Assembly (NCBI RefSeq): GCF_000006565.2
Contig: NC_031468.1
Coordinates: forward strand, 868,001-932,000
Length of the DNA stretch: 64,000 nt
Source of the DNA: Toxoplasma gondii ME49
Taxonomy: Eukaryota; Apicomplexa; Conoidasida; Eucoccidiorida; Sarcocystidae
Reading direction: 5' to 3'
Shown: positions 60,522 to 64,000 of the stretch, piece by piece
How the letters are laid out: each line of letters opens with the position of its first letter
Numbering within the stretch: position 1 is the first letter of the stretch
Notes under the pieces: generated by a model
Seen by the model: the letters and a program-made list of their open reading frames with translations, nothing else
Told to the model about the DNA's origin: nothing
Database searches by the model: none
Translations under genes and position numbers: made by a program

Positions 60522-63500
60522 TTTTATCTACGTCTAATGCACAATCCCTTCAAACGAGAGAAAACAGCTCCTGGAAACTGGAAAAAGCGAGACGGTCACT
60601 GTCACAGCTGTGAGAGGCCAGAAGAAAAGGGAACCCGAATACCCGCGGGTGCCTTTGCTGAAAAACCTAGCGAGAAACTTGTCGTTTGCCAGACACCAGC
60701 GCCGACAGAGGAAAGAAGAGCCGAAGCGGAGTGACGACGTCCGGAGACTAGAGACCGGGAGAGGCTTCGGAAAAGGTCGGGGCGCTCGGCAGACGAAGAC
60801 GAGTTGTAGGGAAGGTCGGGAGAAACAGCGGGAAACAGAGGACAGAGACAAGGAGGAGGAGCCAAATGGAACGAAGAGAGCGGTGCGAAACAGCGACTAA
60901 ACAGGGAAAGACACGCGGCGACAAGAATATCGAACCGAGCAGGAAATGACGGGGGGACAGAGAGAAGGCGAGGCAGGGTCACGAAACGACAACGGACTGC
61001 GGCTGACGGGAAAAGACAGTCCTGGAGATACACAGTGAAAGGGTTTAATCAAAAGAGACCATCCACCGGAAAACTCAGCCAGCGCGGAGACCGCCGGGGT
61101 CCTTCTTTGAGGAGTGGAGGACTGGTAGGTGGCAGAGCGGAAGAGACGAGCTGAAACTAGGCAGAAGAAAAGGAACAGTAACCAGGTTTCGGTTCTGCCC
61201 TTTCCTCAGGACTTTGCTGCCTCGTCGAGTCGTGGAGCTTGGTACTGAGTGCGAGAAAATGCACAGCTGGCCCCTATGTCATTTCTCCCCCCTTTTCTTG
61301 TATGAGACAAAGTCGACCTCCACTTTCTCGTCACCTCTCTTTCCACGAACCTCCGACCCCCCCCTCCCCCCCGATCAAGCGTAGTTGTCGCTATCTGTTT
61401 CTCTTGGAGTGCACGAACAGTCGCAAACGCTAACTATGTAGCCTTCCGAGTAATTTTCAAGGCTACGTGGCATTGCACTCCGTTTCAAGACTTCTCAAAA
61501 TATTTAGCGAGAAATAGAAATGATGCACTGCCGGCAATGTGCAGTGGCGGAGCAACTTGTCCGTCGAAGGGGATTCGTCAATACGCACTAGATGTCTACG
61601 ATTTTGTCTCGCTGGTTTTTGCGACAACCGCAGTGGTGCAGATAGCCGTTTGCCTGGCCTGTTCAAGTATTGAAGGAGTTGCTTAATTCTAGACAGCATA
61701 TTAACTTCTTTTGCTGCGACAATCTTTTAACCGACAGCCTCCCGCCAGGAACACCCACATTGAGACGAAGGTACTTCGGCTCGAGACGAAACAAGCAGCC
61801 TGCGACTTTACCAGATTCACCGAGAGACGGCGCAGTTGGGAAAAAACGGTTTTTCCAAAAGGGAAGTGGGGGTGTCGGGCGGTGGGCATGCATATGATCG
61901 TCGATTTCTGACTTCTTCGGAGGCCAAAGATTTGCTGAGTGTGCTTGGAGCAGCAGCGGTGAAGGTACACAAGCAGGGACAGGAGGTACGAGCCGCTGGA
62001 CAGTTCTTTTGGTTCTGAAACGTTTTTGTCATTTCAGATCCAGCGACATAAGCATCAGGCATCCTGAAGCGCGAATGCAGTTGCTCTACTTTGGTCAAGA
62101 GCACTCTTTGCCCTCAGCTGACAGAGCTGGCGACTTGCGGGACGGAAGCGTGCTAACTCAACGGATACACTGCATCCTCACATGCTGGCTTCCCGTTTTC
62201 TACGACAGCATTCACTGTTGCTGCTGTCGCTAAAGAATAGTGATTAACACCCGCGAGTGAAACTTCACTCGACCATCCACCATAAAACCGGCTGCCAGCG
62301 TCATTGAAGACCTTTTCGGATGGTCGTCAGACGGATACGGGATGTGCACATCAGGTCACTTAACAGTGTGTGCCTGTGATGGCGTGTTTCCCCATCAAGG
62401 GTGCCCCCGCATATTTCGATTAAATCTCTCCAGCAAAGAAACCTGCAAACACTAAAGTCTAGAAATGCGGGCGCGTCACTTTCCGCATGAACCGCATTGC
62501 TGACGACGTCGGCTATTGCGAGGCAGTGCATAATAAACAGGCAAGCATGATGAAATGGAATCTAAGCTCTACATATCTGAAACGACTAGTTTGAGTAACT
62601 CAAGTACATCAGGAATTGCGAGTAAGAGGTTCCTTCAGTCGACAACCAACAAGCTCCCGAAAATGCGCAGAAAGGAACATGCGTCTCGACAGTTCAGTTT
62701 TGTCAAACTCACGTGCCATCAGGGGCAGGACACTTGAGAGTTCCATAGAAGTCCTGCAGGCCCACAGTCACCAATCACTCAGTCGTAGTGGAGATACGGA
62801 CTGTCACGCTAGATTTGTCTTCGTGCAGCAGTGGATTTGCTGAGTGCCCTCACGGCACTGCCAACCCTGTTTACACGAGTAAGTCATCGGCGGTCAGGCA
62901 ATGGTAAGCAAATGCATTGTCACAGTAGGCGCCTGCGGTAGTGACCTCGTCGGGTGAACATTGATTGTTCTCGGTATTGCTCCATGCCTTGAGCTTCTGA
63001 CTTGTACGGCCCTTGCAGCCTACTCCCAGCATAGTGTGCTGCAGTCATTAGACAGCAGTTTGTTTGTTCTGCGTCTCGAATGGTTTGCACAGACGAGCTC
63101 TTTGTCCAGCCACCAATACCGCGTGACCAGCGAAATCGTGTGCACAACTTCTTGCTGCTTTGTCTGAGATAGCGACAGATCTCAGTGACTGGGTTGCACT
63201 ATTCGCTTGTTGAAAACTCTGACAAGCATGCCGCATCCAGCTGGTTGAACGTCAACAGATGCGGCCACCTGCACAAAGCACCAACGTCGACCACTTTATG
63301 AAGCGCAAGCCTTCATCTAATGTTATGGTGGCCTGCAGCTTTGGTAGAGTCCTGCCCGATGTTGGTCTACACGGAATGCATAGATCGAATTCTTGTTGGC
63401 CAAAAGGCTCCCATAGAGATATATGTACAAAGAAAGTTACCGTTTCTGCGGATACTAGCATAGCCAGAAACAGTAGGGCATGTAAGACGTCCAGCTAACC

Positions 63501-64000
63501 AATCGGTAGGCTGAAAATTTATAATCATCAAACGAATACTCAAAAAATGGCTATCCCTCAATTGGTACGGTTCCGAAACATGCAAAAGTTCTCCGTTCCT
63601 GGATAACGACTTATGTTTTGCCTTCTTGGGAACGCTGCAGCTACTTTCTGTCCTTTTGTTCTTGCAAGGTGCCCTACGGCAAAGGCTACGAAGATGCACA
63701 CCTAGATCGGGGACGTGTAGGCTTTTCACGTGCATGCACCGGGTGACGTCTCTCCAAGCTGATAAACTGCAAGCAGAAAAAGACTGAAAAGGTCAAGAAA
63801 AGGGAAAACGTTCCAGGACGTCACGACTTCCGAGCAATCAGGTCAAGCCGTCCAGTCCAAAATCTCTTTTTCGTCACCTGCCGGGTGAGTTTCGTAGCTA
63901 GTCTTCCTTGGCCCTCCACCCGTCCACTGTGCGCAACGGAACGCTCTCGAGCAGGCTGTGCGCTTTGCATGGTGTGCATGCTGGCTACAATTTTCTCGCC
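60522..64000. other. Region upstream of the SR-protein gene to the right edge; no supported gene
   Basis: The left few hundred bases should hold the promoter and leader of the SR-protein gene. Beyond about 61.2 kb the base composition becomes more balanced and all frames are short (under 125 codons), with no family motif, signal peptide or exon chain that I can defend. No tRNA, repeat array or promoter heptamer was recognised. Confidence 0.45.

Noticed and set aside
1..64000. tRNA genes, CRISPR arrays, insertion sequences and bacterial-type operons
   Set aside because: None could be recognised; the CRISPR, IS and operon types are not expected in this genome, and possible T-loop-like sequences (for example near 22606) did not fold into a tRNA by eye.

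Overview
The window is nuclear DNA of an apicomplexan, almost certainly Toxoplasma gondii. Three observations support this: a single-exon 505-codon gene that I recognise as the dense-granule effector GRA16; a surface protein of the SRS (SAG1-related) family; and intron-rich genes whose conserved domains are split by long Ser-, Glu- and Arg-rich inserts. Introns have GT-AG borders (one GC-AG), and there are no bacterial operons. Multi-exon models were built by eye: I joined exons at splice sites, required reading phase to agree at every junction, and checked them against conserved motifs.

Layout, left to right. 1-519 (+): the end of an unrecognised gene entering from the left. 3349-7132 (+): an FKBP-like/TPR co-chaperone-type protein in five exons. 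7713-17064 (-), convergent with it: the apicoplast isoprenoid enzyme DXS in twelve exons. 20562-22079 (-): GRA16, with one WGAGACG element 211 bases upstream. 24545-37778 (-): a fifteen-exon RecG-type DNA helicase of about 2,086 residues with a probable organellar N-terminus. 40487-41059 (+): a short, one-domain SRS surface protein, divergent from the helicase. 43499-54815 (+): a giant low-complexity protein of about 3,480 residues that I do not recognise. 57990-60521 (-): an SR-type splicing factor with one RRM in five exons. 60522-64000: no gene I can support.

How the genes relate. DXS (first enzyme of the plastid DOXP/MEP pathway) and the RecG-like helicase (branched-DNA remodelling, probably in the plastid or mitochondrion) both look like nucleus-encoded organelle proteins. 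GRA16, exported to the host nucleus, sits between them. The SRS protein faces the host at the parasite surface. The SR protein and the FKBP/TPR protein are housekeeping types. The neighbourhood is a normal mixture rather than a co-regulated cluster, and I found no clear new multi-gene system. The most interesting points are the organelle helicase with altered RecG motifs, the altered motif in DXS, the repeats and upstream element of GRA16, the giant protein with one unsettled splice junction, and a GC-AG intron in the SR gene.
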